Source: Malaya genurostris (lineage: Eukaryota; Arthropoda; Insecta; Diptera; Culicidae). From it: 64,000 nucleotides of DNA. Made by a program: the position numbers and the translations under genes. Numbering within the stretch: position 1 is the first letter of the stretch; every line of letters begins with the position of its first letter. Under the pieces are notes generated by a model that did no database searches, was not told the origin of the DNA, and worked only from the letters and a program-made list of their open reading frames with translations. The DNA is taken from contig NC_080570.1 in NCBI RefSeq assembly GCF_030247185.1, positions 8,901,161 through 8,965,160 of the forward strand, written 5' to 3'. Of this stretch, positions 26,745 through 37,330 are shown piece by piece.

Positions 26745-26947
26745 CGTTAAAAAGTGAAGCAAAGCAAAGTCTTGGCAATACATTCTTTTAATGGAATTTG
26801 GCCTTTCTGTTTCAACAGTGTACAGAACCATTGCATGGCTGGTGCCACGATTCTACTGACTCTACGAATCCTTCCAGGTCGGAGCTCGAACTTACGACAA
26901 GTGGTTTGTAAGACCAGTGCCCTATGCATTGAACCGCCAACCCACAA
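26745..26947 (-). mobile_element. tRNA-derived SINE, nearly full length
   Basis: On the minus strand it starts GGTTGGCGGTTCAATGCATA (plus-strand end about 26943) and has a box B-like GTTCGAGCTCC (plus 26881-26891). It continues into a unique body that ends in a pyrimidine- and A-rich tail near 26745. The head has the layout of a tRNA D-arm and T-arm, the usual internal RNA polymerase III promoter of such SINEs. Related fragments lie at 19390-19460 and 47144-47180. Confidence 0.7.
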
Positions 26948-26949
26948 AC

Positions 26950-27430
26950 AAATTGTTTACACTGAGACCTTTTTTACGCTGAGGATACGTACCGCGTAAA
27001 AAAACGTGTATCTCTGGAAATCCGGGTAACTTCGGAAAATCCGCTTAAAAACCACAAAACTAGAATTTTTTCTGCCAAATATCTTAGAAATGCACTTTGG
27101 GCTCGACTTTCGGACCAGGAAAAATTTTAAGATTTCCGAAATAGAAATTTTTTTCGTCAAATGTCTTCAAAATACATGAAACGTCTAGTTCTGGTGTAAT
27201 CTAAAAAAAATTGTTGGAAAAAAAATCAACTTTGGACTTACATAAATTTTGAGATTTACGAAATCGAAAAAAAATTTTATGCCTGGAAAATTTATATGAA
27301 AAATATCGAAAATTTTCGGTGTCAGAGAGTTGACTTTAAATAATTCGTGATAACACCAGATCGGGACGGTTTGTGCATTTCTAAAACATTTGGCATCAAA
27401 AAAAAAAAATTATTTGATGTGAGTGCGACC
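26950..27430. repeat. Dispersed repeat family Y, block 3
   Basis: Words such as GCGTAAAAAAACGTGTA, TCTTAGAAATGCA and ACCAGATCGGGACGG are shared with 19771-20830. The block runs up to the hairpin element, and family Y resumes on its other side, so the hairpin was inserted into family Y. Confidence 0.65.
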
Positions 27431-27698
27431 AATTAATGTTGTTTCAAATAAAAAGATGGCTTTTTGGTAAATTGTTTTCTCGTCAAAACATTTATTTTTC
27501 GTTAAAAGCCAACGTTTCGAAAGCTATACCTTCATCTTCAGGGCAAAACGACTACAAATAATATACAATATTTGTAGTCGTTTCGCCCTGAAGATGAAGG
27601 TATAGCTTTCGAAACGTTGGCCTTTAACGAAAAATAAATGTTTTGACGAGAAACCAATTGACCAAAAATCCTTCTCTTTATTTAAAACAACATTAATT
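27431..27698. mobile_element. Fold-back element with 130-base arms
   Basis: 27431-27560 and 27569-27698 are reverse complements with about 8 mismatches in 130 positions and an 8-base loop. The arms contain CGTTTCGAAAGCTATACCTT and CATCTTCAGGGC. Family Y sequence lies on both sides. A transcript would form one long hairpin. No protein is encoded. Confidence 0.9.
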
Positions 27699-27960
27699 TA
27701 AAAAATTCTCTAATTTTGCGATTTTTTTCTACGCGAATTTCCGAAGTTACGCGGTCTCAAATTCTCTAAGTTCCAAAGTTGATATTATCAAAAAAATAAA
27801 TTCTTTTGAGATTACACCAGATTTGGACGTTTCATGTATTTCTAAGATATTTGGTATAAAAAAAGGTTTGTTCTGTTTTGCGTTTTTTACGCGAATTTCC
27901 GAAGTTACGCGGTTTTTACCCAGATTTCAAAGGTTACGTGTATTTTTTATTTATGGAAAA
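27699..27960. repeat. Dispersed repeat family Y, block 4
   Basis: GCGAATTTCCGAAGTTACGCGG occurs in two variants, with CCAGATTTGGACGTTTCATG between them. This is the right-hand continuation of the block interrupted by the hairpin. Confidence 0.6.
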
Positions 27961-30830
27961 GGTAAAACTATCAATTAGCGTGACCTCGAGAGTACCAAAC
28001 AATTTTATGGCAGAAGTCGAATAAAAATACTATTAATTTAGGTAATAATTGCAGTGTGGTGCTCTGATTTATAAAATGTATTTTAGTTTAAATGCTCATC
28101 TTTTCAATTCTAGCAGAACAAGAATTGCGCAGAATTTTTTTTCTTGAAATAACCTATTTATAGTTGATAGTATGGTTTTGAAATTGATTCTACTGAGTGT
28201 ATCGTGCACCAAAAAAAGGGCCTTCGTTCGGACTCAAACGTGTCTTTCTACAATGTGCAATACGGTACATACGCAACTGAAGCAAGTAAATGTGTTGTTA
28301 GGAAGGAGATGCTAGATATCACATTTTAAATGACAATGACGATAGAATAGTGCATTGCCCATGTACACTATGTTCGGCCGACTTCTCTCATATCGCAAGC
28401 AACATTTACAAAGTGTACACATCAATCGAATTAACACTCCATCATTAGACGTGTAGAGTCTTATTTTTGTCTTATACCTGTGTTAAAATACACATAAAAC
28501 TGATTTTCACGTATCAGACAAGTCATTAAAATGATGTGTTTTATCTAAACTGATTAATGATGAAACGATTATTTTAACTAAAATCTAAGAAACCAAAACC
28601 AGAACATCAGCTTGTAGCAGAACGATTCAAACAGTTTTCGATCAAGTAGGCAAAGCAGCACAAGAAACCAAATCAAAACTCCGTGGCTGATTCACCGAAA
28701 CCAAAGCCAGCTCCGATGCAAGAAAAGTCAACGCCTGCGGTGACGTTTGCTTGCCGTTCCGTCTTCGGGCGGCTTGAATCTTTCATATATTTTTTTCGCA
28801 AACTGCGCGATAAATATAATTACGCGGATAATTAAGTGGAAACCCGCGTGGATGCGAGTCTCGCAACGGAAGGGGGTAGACGTATTAAAAATGCACCCCT
28901 TCAACTTGGGCCGATCCGGGCGGCGGGTTTGCTGCGATGAACGAGAATTTCTTCGTACCGCCACCGACAGTCGGAATGTAGGAAAAAGGGTTGATCGCCT
29001 CCGGGGCCATAAATAAATAGCAGCCTTTGTACACGCGGACGCGCGTACATGTGCGCGTCTGCCGCATCCGCTGCTGGGACGCCAGGACGTCATGCAGAAA
29101 CAATGTATCATTTCGAAAAAACCCTATTTCCCCCGCTTGTCCGCCTTTCCCCGCGCCCGATCGGAACAAACGAACGAACGAACGAACGGTTTGTCCCATT
29201 CAAGAATCTGCCGCCGACAGGCACACCAATTGTCCGAAAGTTTGTCTCGTTAAATATTTAGCAATAATTGGTGCAGGAATAATTAAAATTATGATGACGA
29301 ACCTCTAGCTCCTTTACAGAAAGTTTAGCAAATTAAAAAAATCCAATCAAATCTACAAACTAGGCCTCAACAATTGACCAGAAACCAGGAAGCAACTCAA
29401 GCCAAGTTTTTCCACGGGCGGCAATAACAATAAATATAAGATTTTTCCCTCGGGTTCTGCCACCCTCGCGTGCGCACCATCCGAAGTGGGGTTTGGGAAG
29501 GTGTCCCACACTTTGGCAAGCTGATCGTCGAGCCGAAAAGTCAACTGCCGCGTTGGTTTGGAATCCACAAACAGTCGCAAACACAAGGAGCACCCTCCTG
29601 GCCGACAGCATCTCGTGAACAAGCGGAAAACCGTTTGTGCGTTTGTTTCTATGCGTATTTTTATGAGATTTTCTACAAATGTAGCATAACACCAAAAGAG
29701 GGACATAAAAGTCACAGCGTGCGGTACTTCGTTTTCCCCGGGCTCGAAACGATTAAATGATGTCCTCTGTGTTTTTTTTTCTCCTTCGACGACTTGTTTC
29801 AAATATCCTGATCGGGACGACTTGTAGTCTGGCCAAACAAGAACAAAAAAACCTGCCCCGAAGGCAATCCGAAGCTGTGTTTCTTTTTCTTAACCCACAG
29901 TCAGTGTGCACAGATAGTCGGAATCGGGGCCGTTCAGGAGTTATGTGGTGAAACGTACAAATCCGGAGCAGATTTATTGAATACCGGCAGACGGAAAGCC
30001 AACCGGCACTCCCAGCAGGTTCTTTACGGGCGACCTTCACTGTAGCTTAATTTATTTCGCACATAGTTGCAGAAACAAAGGCGTTTCTCTTTTTTCTTTC
30101 TGAGCGACTCACCCTCACCGGTTCAAAATGTGTTTATAATTCCTTCTGTGATCAGCAGTTTACCAAACAAACAATTGCTTTGTTTTCTAATGTATGTACC
30201 AACTATGCTGACGCCTGGACATGACAATTTAATCACGTGTCCACTGTCTTACAACTGGGAAACTTACCACACTCACGGGGATAACCGGAAGCAAAATGTC
30301 CTCTACCCTACACAGACAAGTGAATTTAGTATTTTCAGGGTATCAATTTACATTTCTAACGATTATTACTGCACCGTCCATTTGTCTGTGCTGCATCCGG
30401 ATGCACATGTGCCCACTTTGCAAATGTTTGGCTTACTTCGATCGTCGGTCATCGGTTGGCATGGTGCGTGAGTGAGTGTGTTTGCGAGCCGTTGCTTGTC
30501 ATGTGGTCACATGGCTACTACATAACTTGAGGCGAATTGCAAATATGGTCAGATTTTCCCCTTTTGCGCTAGACGACAATTCCTGTTTCGGGAACGTGTT
30601 TACCGAAGCGATTCACAAGAGACATCTAAATTGCTAACCAGTCAGTCGCTTACCGGTGACTCCGAACCTGGAAGACCGGCACTTGACTGATGCAGCGGGA
30701 ATCCCCAATGGATCAATGGATTTGGATTAATTCTACGGGTTTACTGATTCAACGTTGAAATCTACAGGAATTTAATCAGTTATATGGATATCTTACAGTT
30801 AGTCAATTCACTAAATAATTCTAACAAGTG
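27961..30830. other. Unique, moderate-GC island without coding evidence
   Basis: About 28600-30470 is the longest non-repetitive, moderate-GC stretch of the desert. Frames up to 149 codons (29353-29802, minus) overlap others on both strands, start without context and contain no domain that I recognise. AT-rich words typical of homeodomain or GATA sites (GCGATAAATATAATTACGCG at about 28806, GGCCATAAATAAATAG at about 29003, AATAATTAAAATTATGATGA at about 29278) sit in GC-rich surroundings. A four-fold GAAC run lies near 29166. It may be regulatory DNA, but the sequence alone does not prove that. Confidence 0.4.
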
Positions 30831-30904
30831 TCTTGCAGAGGTTTTCTTTTAGCATTCGCATCGTACGAGCAATTCTTCATTATCAAAATAATAGAATTGA
30901 CCGA

Positions 30905-31002
30905 AACTTGTCACCCTTTTTCTTGGGGGAGCGAAGCTTTCATTTCCATCCAGTGAGGATTGAGGGGCACTTTGTTCGCGGCTCGTCTCGTCATCCATTG
31001 GT

Positions 31003-31033
<31 letters not shown>

Positions 31034-31240
31034 TGTTGCAGTTGTCAAACGTACTATTGTGGGTGGTTTCCGTTTCCTTTTCGTTTTTTTCGTTGTTTTT
31101 CGCAGTCTCGGAATCATTACTAGTTCTACAGTTTGTGCCGTGTTGTACATTGATGGCTAGTTGCTAGTTGGTTCGATGATGAACATATTTTCGAAACAGG
31201 AGCGCTGGGTTCACTAGTAGCCGTTTGCTGAACGGGTTTC
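30905..31240 (-). mobile_element. LINE ORF1 (gag-like) fragment, copy 3, with Asp-run expansion
   Basis: On the minus strand the frame reads a poly-Asp run and then MDDETSREQSAPQ and PPRKR, matching the C-terminal tail of copy 2 (MDDVTSHEQSAPQ, PPRKR). The poly-Asp run comes from a GTC trinucleotide repeat at about 31003-31034, absent in copy 2. No knuckle remains. Confidence 0.7.
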
Positions 31241-31934
31241 CTTATTTTTAACCGTTATATAACAATGGCATAGCTGTTCAGATCAATTATTCTTAGCCTA
31301 AAATAAGTTCCAATTATACAAAATAACTTGAAGTTTTTAGTTACTCATTGAGAACTCATTGAAACTTCTACGAAAAATAATTTTCATGCGAATTTTGTGC
31401 CTAACGTTTCATATTTGAAACGGATAGTTTAATTTCGATCACTTTTCTGAAGCACATTCTACTGATGTAAAATGGAAAGATTGAATGTCTCAAGTGACTG
31501 TCTGATTTGCAGAACCGCTATAAATTAGCTACAAATTTTTTATATATTTGCAAAACGTTGCTTAGACTTCATTGACATTGTCTCAAAATTCCTCAATACT
31601 TTCTTGTTCTTTGATACTCTGATATTCTACTCGACGTGAAAATTCCATACAACTCCGGATCAGCATCGCCAAATCCGCAACCGAAATGTGCTCGCGTTCT
31701 AATCTTTAACGGTTTTATATTAAGCATAACTCGACCCGTCAATATTTCCTTTTATCCAACTTTCCTTTGGTTTCTTTTGCCTAATTTAAAATTCCATCGC
31801 ATATTGGCAGACGAGTAAGTTACGTTTTCACCTTGCCGAGAATCAGAGTTATTAAATTCAGTCAAGATTTATACTATCATAAACATCAATTTCTCGAATG
31901 TATGTCGGAAAATGAATAATGAACAAGACAGTTT
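31241..31934. other. AT-rich intergenic stretch, nothing recognised
   Basis: No open frame of note, no tRNA and no shared repeat words. It leads directly into the hairpin at 31935. Confidence 0.4.
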
Positions 31935-32182
31935 AAGAAGATTCAAGTAGATTCAAGAAAATTCCAGGAGATTTCTTAATCATAGATTTAAATGTGTTTA
32001 AAATCTTAACCCGTCATTGAGTGCGACGAGGTAAAAAACATTTTTGTTTTTGTTTATGCTAAAACAAAAACCAAAATGTTTTTTACCTCGTCGCACTCAA
32101 TGACGGGTTAAGATTTTAAACACATTTAAATCTATGATTAAGAAATCTCCTGGAATTTTCTTGAATCTACTTGAATCTTCTT
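31935..32182. repeat. Near-perfect 121-base palindrome (hairpin)
   Basis: 31935-32055 and 32062-32182 are reverse complements with a single mismatch (32045 against 32072) and a 6-base loop. The outer end of the right arm already belongs to the TTGAATCTTC array that follows, and the left arm carries the complement of that array edge. A transcript would be a long perfect duplex. Confidence 0.95.
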
Positions 32183-33300
32183 GAATTTTCTTGAATCCTC
32201 TTGAATCTTGTTGAATCTTTTTGAATCTTCTTGAATCCTATTGAATCTTTTTGAATCCTCTTGAATCTTTTTGAATCCTCTTGAATCTTCTTGAATCCTT
32301 TTAAATATTTTTAAATCTTCTTGAATCCTTTTAAATATTTTTTGAATCTTTTTAAATCTTGATTTTTTTTTAATTTTCTTGAAACTTCTTGAAGCCTCTT
32401 GAATTTGTTCGAATCTTTTGAATTCTTAATTTTTTTTTAAATTTTCTTGAAAATTCTTGAAGCCTCTTGAATCTTCTTGAATCTTTTTGAATCTTTTTAA
32501 ATCTTTTTGATTTTTTTTGAATTTTCTTGAAACTTCTTGAATTTGTTTGAATCTTTTTAAATCTTGATTTTTTTTTCAAATTTTCTTGAAACTTCTTGAA
32601 TCCTCTTGAATCTTCTTGAATCCTCTTGAATCTTCTTGAATCGTTTTGAATCTTCTTGAATCCTCTTGAATCTTCTCGAATCTTCTTGAATCCTTTAAAA
32701 TATTCTTAAATCTTCTTGAATCTTTTTAAACCTTCCTGATTTTTGTTGAATTTTCTTGAATCTTCTTGAATTTGTTTGAATCTTTTTAAATCTTGATTTT
32801 GTTTTAATTTTCTTGAAACTTCTTGAATCTTCTCGAATCTTCTTGAATCCTTTAAAATATTCTTGAATCTTCTTGAATCTTTTTAAACCTTCCTGATTTT
32901 TGTTGAATTTTTTTGAATCTTCTTGAATTTGTTTGAATCTTTTTAAATCTTGATTTTTTTTAAATTTTCTTGAAACTTCTTTAATCTTTTTGAATCCTCT
33001 TGAATCCTTTTAAATATTTTTAAATCTTCTTGAGGGGACGGGTATAGCGTGATGGGATAGTCGATGCCTTTCACGCAGCCCGCCTGGGTTCGATTCCCAA
33101 CCTCGCACATAGGGTCAGAAAGATTTTCTGGTCCGAAGAGGCGAATGACCTAAGATGTTAAAGCCTCTATAATTGAAACAAAAAAAAAAAAAAAAAAAAA
33201 AAAAATCTTGAATCTTTTTAAATCTTCTTGAATTTTTTTTTTAATTTTCTTGAAACTTCTAGAATCCTCTTGAATCTTTCTGAATCTTCTTGAATCTTCA
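32150..33300. repeat. TTGAATCTTC-word array
   Basis: About 1.1 kb of the decamer TTGAATCTTC and its variants (TTGAATCCTC, TTGAATCTTT, TTTAAATCTT), with longer super-units recurring around 32380, 32520, 32750 and 32930. It is interrupted by the SINE at 33034-33205. Confidence 0.9.
33034..33205 (+). mobile_element. tRNA-derived SINE with poly-A tail
   Basis: The element starts GGGGACGGGTATAGCGTGAT. It has a box A-like TAGCGTGATGGG (33045-33056), a perfect box B GGTTCGATTCC (33087-33097), a body of about 80 bases and a 26-base A-run (33180-33205). The spacing fits an internal polymerase III promoter. It lies inside the TTGAATCTTC array, so the target-site duplication cannot be told from the array. 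The long pure A tail suggests a recent insertion. Confidence 0.85.
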
Positions 33301-33625
33301 CTGATTTAGCTTTTTTTACTGTTTCTATTTTGTACTGTATTTATTGTTTTTTTTTTATATTTTCACTATTTTACTGATTCGCTGTTTTTATTGTTTTGGC
33401 TGTATTTGAAGTTTTCACTATTTATACTGTCTCCATTGTGGTACTGTTTCTATTGGTTTTATGGTTTCTACTTTTCCACTGGGTCTACTGTTTTCACTAG
33501 TTTTTCTGTTGCTACTGTTTCCACTTTTTACAGTAATGAATGTTTTTACTGCAGTTTTTACTGCGTTCAATGTTCAAACTGTTCCAGTGTTTGTTGTTTT
33601 ACTATTTAGTGTTAAACTGTTTGGT
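33300..33625. repeat. TTTTACTGTTTCTACTG-word array
   Basis: ACTGTTT and TTTTACTG words recur every 10-20 bases. The array at 38952-40480 is built on the complement of the same word (AAACAGTAAAAACAG). The frames at 33391-33679 (Phe/Tyr/Cys-rich) are by-products. Confidence 0.75.
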
Positions 33626-33639
33626 TGGTCCTCTGTTTT

Positions 33640-35757
33640 CTTATGTTACTGTATTCCTCGAATTGTTCATTGCAAGTGAATCAAAGCAACAAATCTACTC
33701 AATTTAATTACTGAACTGGAAGAACGTTTGTTAAATATTTATAATATTTATTCGGACACAGTTTCTAACAACTAACTAATGAGATGGTAATAGGAATGAA
33801 CAAGCATACTGAGCTTTTTTCTGCTTTGTGCGCCCAACCGATGATGAACACAGAACCGGTTTATTAAAAGCGTCCATTTAACTCACCACCAAACGACCTA
33901 ATTTCATCGGTTAACACGAACTTTCCAGTGATTGTGTTTGTTTCGAGCCAGTCTGTTTGTTTGTTGGGGTGCCTAACTTTGACTGATCTCGAATTTCTTT
34001 TTCAACACTAAAAATATTTTAGAAAAATCTGCTAGACAGTAATAACAGGCTCTTGGTTCAGAAAAAAACTAGTTTTTGTAGTAAGCTATTTTTTCGATGA
34101 AAGATTGATAGTGTTTTAGTAAAGCTTTTATATCATTGGAAACCCTATTACAATGCTCATAGGGAATCACGAACTCATAGTGGAAAATATCGATGCCTTT
34201 GAGTCATCGTTTTCTTTGGTTAATGAAGTTGTGAACTTCCTTTGTAGTAGAATATTTTTAATCAGAAAAAATCGTTTAAAAAGTTTGAAATTCCCATCCA
34301 GAGAATCGATAAATCAAAATGCATAAAAAGCTGCCACCTGGCCAACTTTGATCGCTCTTTTTGACAGTTCCGTTGGAAATATTCCGCCGATTTCACAAAT
34401 CCGCAGCTCTTGCAGCGTTCGGCATTCGATGTCACAACAAATATACAATAAAAGTATAAAATACTCCTTCGAACAGTGACTCTGCCTGCTAATCCTCATC
34501 CCATAAACACAAACACACACAACCACACAATAAACCGATCAATCTCTCTGGACCGGAGCGCTACAGTCAGCCCCGTCGTGAATTTAATTAAAATTCGAAA
34601 TTAATGAAAACATTTTTGCATAAACAAACACTAATCAACTAAAGTGTTTTCAATTAGCGACACAAAGTACTATCGCGAGTGTGCGGAACCCCGTCTCGGA
34701 ATGTGTTCCGTGTTCCGCCGCGACCGAAACTGCTGCAGTGCACACATCACGGATTGAAACAATACAAACATTCGGTCGTCATTCATCCGATCAACCGACC
34801 CGCCGCCGCCCTTCCTTTCCGTGCATCAGCCATCAGGAAAAAGTAAGCCCCAGCCCACAGTCCCAAGCTGAAACAAGTCGCCGTCGTCCTTGTTTTTAAT
34901 TGTGATTTATGCTCATACGATTTTCATGTACCCGGCGTGTGTATGAGCAGCAGCGTGTTCGGCTTCTAATCAGCATCCCCTTCCCCTTCCACTTCTACAC
35001 GTTCTCTCACAGTCACAATGGGATCATCATCACATGTGAGAGCGTAGATGAAAATCGTTACACTTGACGAAACCGAAGCAGAACAGACACCGGTTCGGGC
35101 GGTTGAAGTGGAAGAACAAGGAGGAGATTAATCAGCATCCACTTAATATAAAAAGTTTCATTCGACTCATATGGCATATAAATCCTAGTAGGCGAACTCC
35201 ACTGACTACGGCCGGCAGTAGGCTGATGGGAAATTTCATTATCCCTTCTCCACTCCACAACAGCAGACCGACGTCGGTATTTGGGTATTGTTTGGCGGAA
35301 CCGTTCCGCTGTCCCGATGCCGCTAGTGCGGAAACAAATAGGACACACACGACGCGGGGTTTTGTTTGTAACAATAAAATTGGGGTGTTTATTCGTTGTA
35401 AAGCACTTACTTCCCGCGATGGTTCCCAGTTTAAAAAGACGGAAAAGTCCTGGGTATCCTTCGTCCGTGGCGGTCGGTGGCGAGTTTAGTGATGTGACAA
35501 TTACCCGAAAATTAATGTAGGACCTTTTTTCAACAGTTTAATCTCTTCTTTCAGAGTTCAATTCATTAACGTACAAGGGTTACGGGTACACTTCCAATTT
35601 TTTTTTGCGACTCATGGTTCACGGTTCGTCTTCGAGTTGTCAGTGTAAAATTTGAACTGCGGTCACCCTCTTTGTTAGTTCACTTTGACCGACTAAATAG
35701 ACGCAAATTTCACTCTACTCTATTTTGATGAAATGCTCCAAAGTGCAGTATATTGTT
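33640..35757. other. Unique intergenic island, no gene called
   Basis: About 34500-35520 is moderate-GC. A candidate splice donor AAAAA/GTAAGCC lies at about 34840 downstream of GC-rich, stop-poor sequence (34681-34899), so a non-coding first exon is possible, but no partner acceptor can be shown. The 141-codon frame at 35064-35489 has no recognisable domain and overlaps minus-strand frames of similar length. Confidence 0.4.
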
Positions 35758-36009
35758 TGATTTTTGTCTTTCTCTAAAAAAAATTGCTGGAAAACCGGCT
35801 TTCAAAGGAAGCCTCCGAGACCTACAGTGAGTGTTATATATCATTCGACTCAGCTCGACGAAATTTTTATTTATCGCTCAATTTTCTCAGAGATGCTAGA
35901 GGCAATTTTAACAAAATTGAACCCGTTTGAAAGCTATTATTAGGTTATTTGATAAGCTCACACTATTATTGGCCGTAGATAGAAGATAATGAATGTTTTA
36001 ATAAGACTA

Positions 36010-37266
36010 AAGACTGTCCCAGAAAGTATGGACGCAACCAAAAACCGCTGCCATTTCGCAATGGTTCAGAATCTGTCAATTTTTATGGATGCGTCCTGTT
36101 GTTTACACTCTTCTCTAACCACTTGTGCAGTTGTTTATTCGTTTTCATTAGTTTGTTTCGAAATGTGTGGACTTTCAGCAGAACAACGTCGAAAAACTGT
36201 GTACAAATGGTGCACAGAACGCGGACTGGCACTGAGAAAGATAGCAAAAATGGAAGGAGTAAGTGAAAAAGCCGTGCGAAATGCAATCAAGAAGATCGGC
36301 GAGGATAATCCGAAAACGGGTCGAAAAAAAGGTCCTGCTAACCCTCCGTTGGATAAACATATACTGAAGGAGTTCGAGCAAAAGAAGGAGGTTTCAGTTC
36401 AGGATGTGGCCAAAAAAGTGGGCACTTCGAAGTCAAACGTTCTTCGTGCTAAAGAACATTTGAATCTTCGAACCTATAAGAAGCAGAAACAACCAAAACG
36501 TAGTCCGAAACAAGAAGCATCGATCAGGCCGAGGGTTCGAAAACTGTACAATACGATTCTTGCTGGAAATTTGAACTGCATAATCATGGACGACGAAACC
36601 TACTTGAAACTCGATTACAAATCCTTGCCGGGACCACAATATTATACGGTGCGAGAAGGGCAAGTGTTAAACCAGTTCGAGACATCGATTGAAGTCGAAA
36701 AATTTGGTAAGAAAGCTATGGTCTGGTAAGCAATTTGTAGCTGCGGTAAGATTTCGAAACCCTTCATCACCACTGCTTCAATGAACAGCGAAATATACAT
36801 CAAGGAATGTTTACAAAAACGACTTCTACCCATGATTCGAAGCCACAAGGATCCTATTGTCTTCTGGCCAGATCTTGCTTCTTGCCACTACTTGAAATCA
36901 ACGGTAGAATGGTATACTAAAAAATGTCACTTTCGTCCCCAAAGACATGAATCCACCAAATTGCCCACAACTTCGACCAATTGAGGAATTTTGGGCATTA
37001 ACGAAGACACATCTTAGGAAACATGTCTCGGCAGCCGAAACCATTCAACAGTTTGAAAAAGATTGGAGAAGACTGTACGGAATTTAATGAGGAACGTTCG
37101 CAAGAAGGTGCGCCAGCTAATCTAAAATGGCTAAATAGCAAATGTTGAGAATAATATTCTGTTGTTGTAGTCTAATACTATCAGTATATCGAATAAAATT
37201 TGAATATCTAACACTGAATTATTTACAACGAAATCAAAGTGCGTCCATACTTTCTGGGACAGTCTT
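36010..37266 (+). mobile_element. Tc1/mariner-superfamily element, complete ends, 1257 bp
   Basis: The ends are perfect 27-base inverted repeats (36010-36036 and 37240-37266) that begin AAGACTGTCCCAGAAAGTAT. They are flanked by TA target duplications at 36008-36009 and 37267-37268. One transposase frame lies between them. TA targets, the length and the DDE-type transposase place it in the IS630-Tc1-mariner superfamily. About 36 residues separate the second Asp from the proposed Glu, so it belongs with the DD36-37E branches rather than classical Tc1 (DD34E). This is counted by eye. Confidence 0.92.
36163..37087 (+). pseudogene. Tc1/mariner transposase, two inactivating lesions
   Basis: The enzyme would cut and paste the element at its inverted repeats. 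The probable start is the Met at 36163 (MCGLSAEQ). The frame is open from 35989, but that part includes the inverted repeat. Two helix-turn-helix-like stretches follow (RKIAKMEGVSEKAVRNAIKK and VQDVAKKVGTSKSNVLRAKE). Next comes the first catalytic block MDDETYLKLDY (about 36588-36620), then WPDLASCHY with the second Asp (about 36868) and RPIEEFW with the Glu (about 36975). The gene is broken by a TAA at 36727-36729 in MVW/stop/AIC, and by a one-base surplus in the A-run 36919-36924 that shifts the frame. All catalytic residues are otherwise kept. The stop is at 37085-37087. It is a recently dead copy of about 307 codons. Confidence 0.9.
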
Positions 37267-37330
37267 TATTTAAATGACAAGAGAAAGGTATCACCACACC
37301 ACTAGGTGGAGTAAGAAAAGTTTTTAGTTC

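Larger units (their letters stand above)
35758..37330 (-). mobile_element. Dispersed non-coding element, split by a Tc1-like insertion
   Basis: Read on the minus strand, the ends resemble those of the family seen at 53149-54401. One end has CCACCTAGTGGTGTGGTGAT (plus 37291-37310) and the other carries CTTTCTCT near 35768, with CGAGCTGAGTCGAATGATAT near 35850. The Tc1-like element 36010-37266 sits inside it, so this element is older. It encodes no protein. Confidence 0.6.

Noticed and set aside
29353..29802. 149-codon frame on the minus strand as a gene
   Set aside because: It has no domain, no signal peptide, no splice context and overlaps frames of similar length on both strands. It fits chance in a moderate-GC island.
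30067..30471. 134-codon plus-strand frame as a gene
   Set aside because: Composition is Ser/Phe/Leu-rich without hydrophobic periodicity, and no domain is visible.
35064..35489. 141-codon plus-strand frame as a gene
   Set aside because: No recognisable motif, competing frames on the other strand, and no splice or polyadenylation support.
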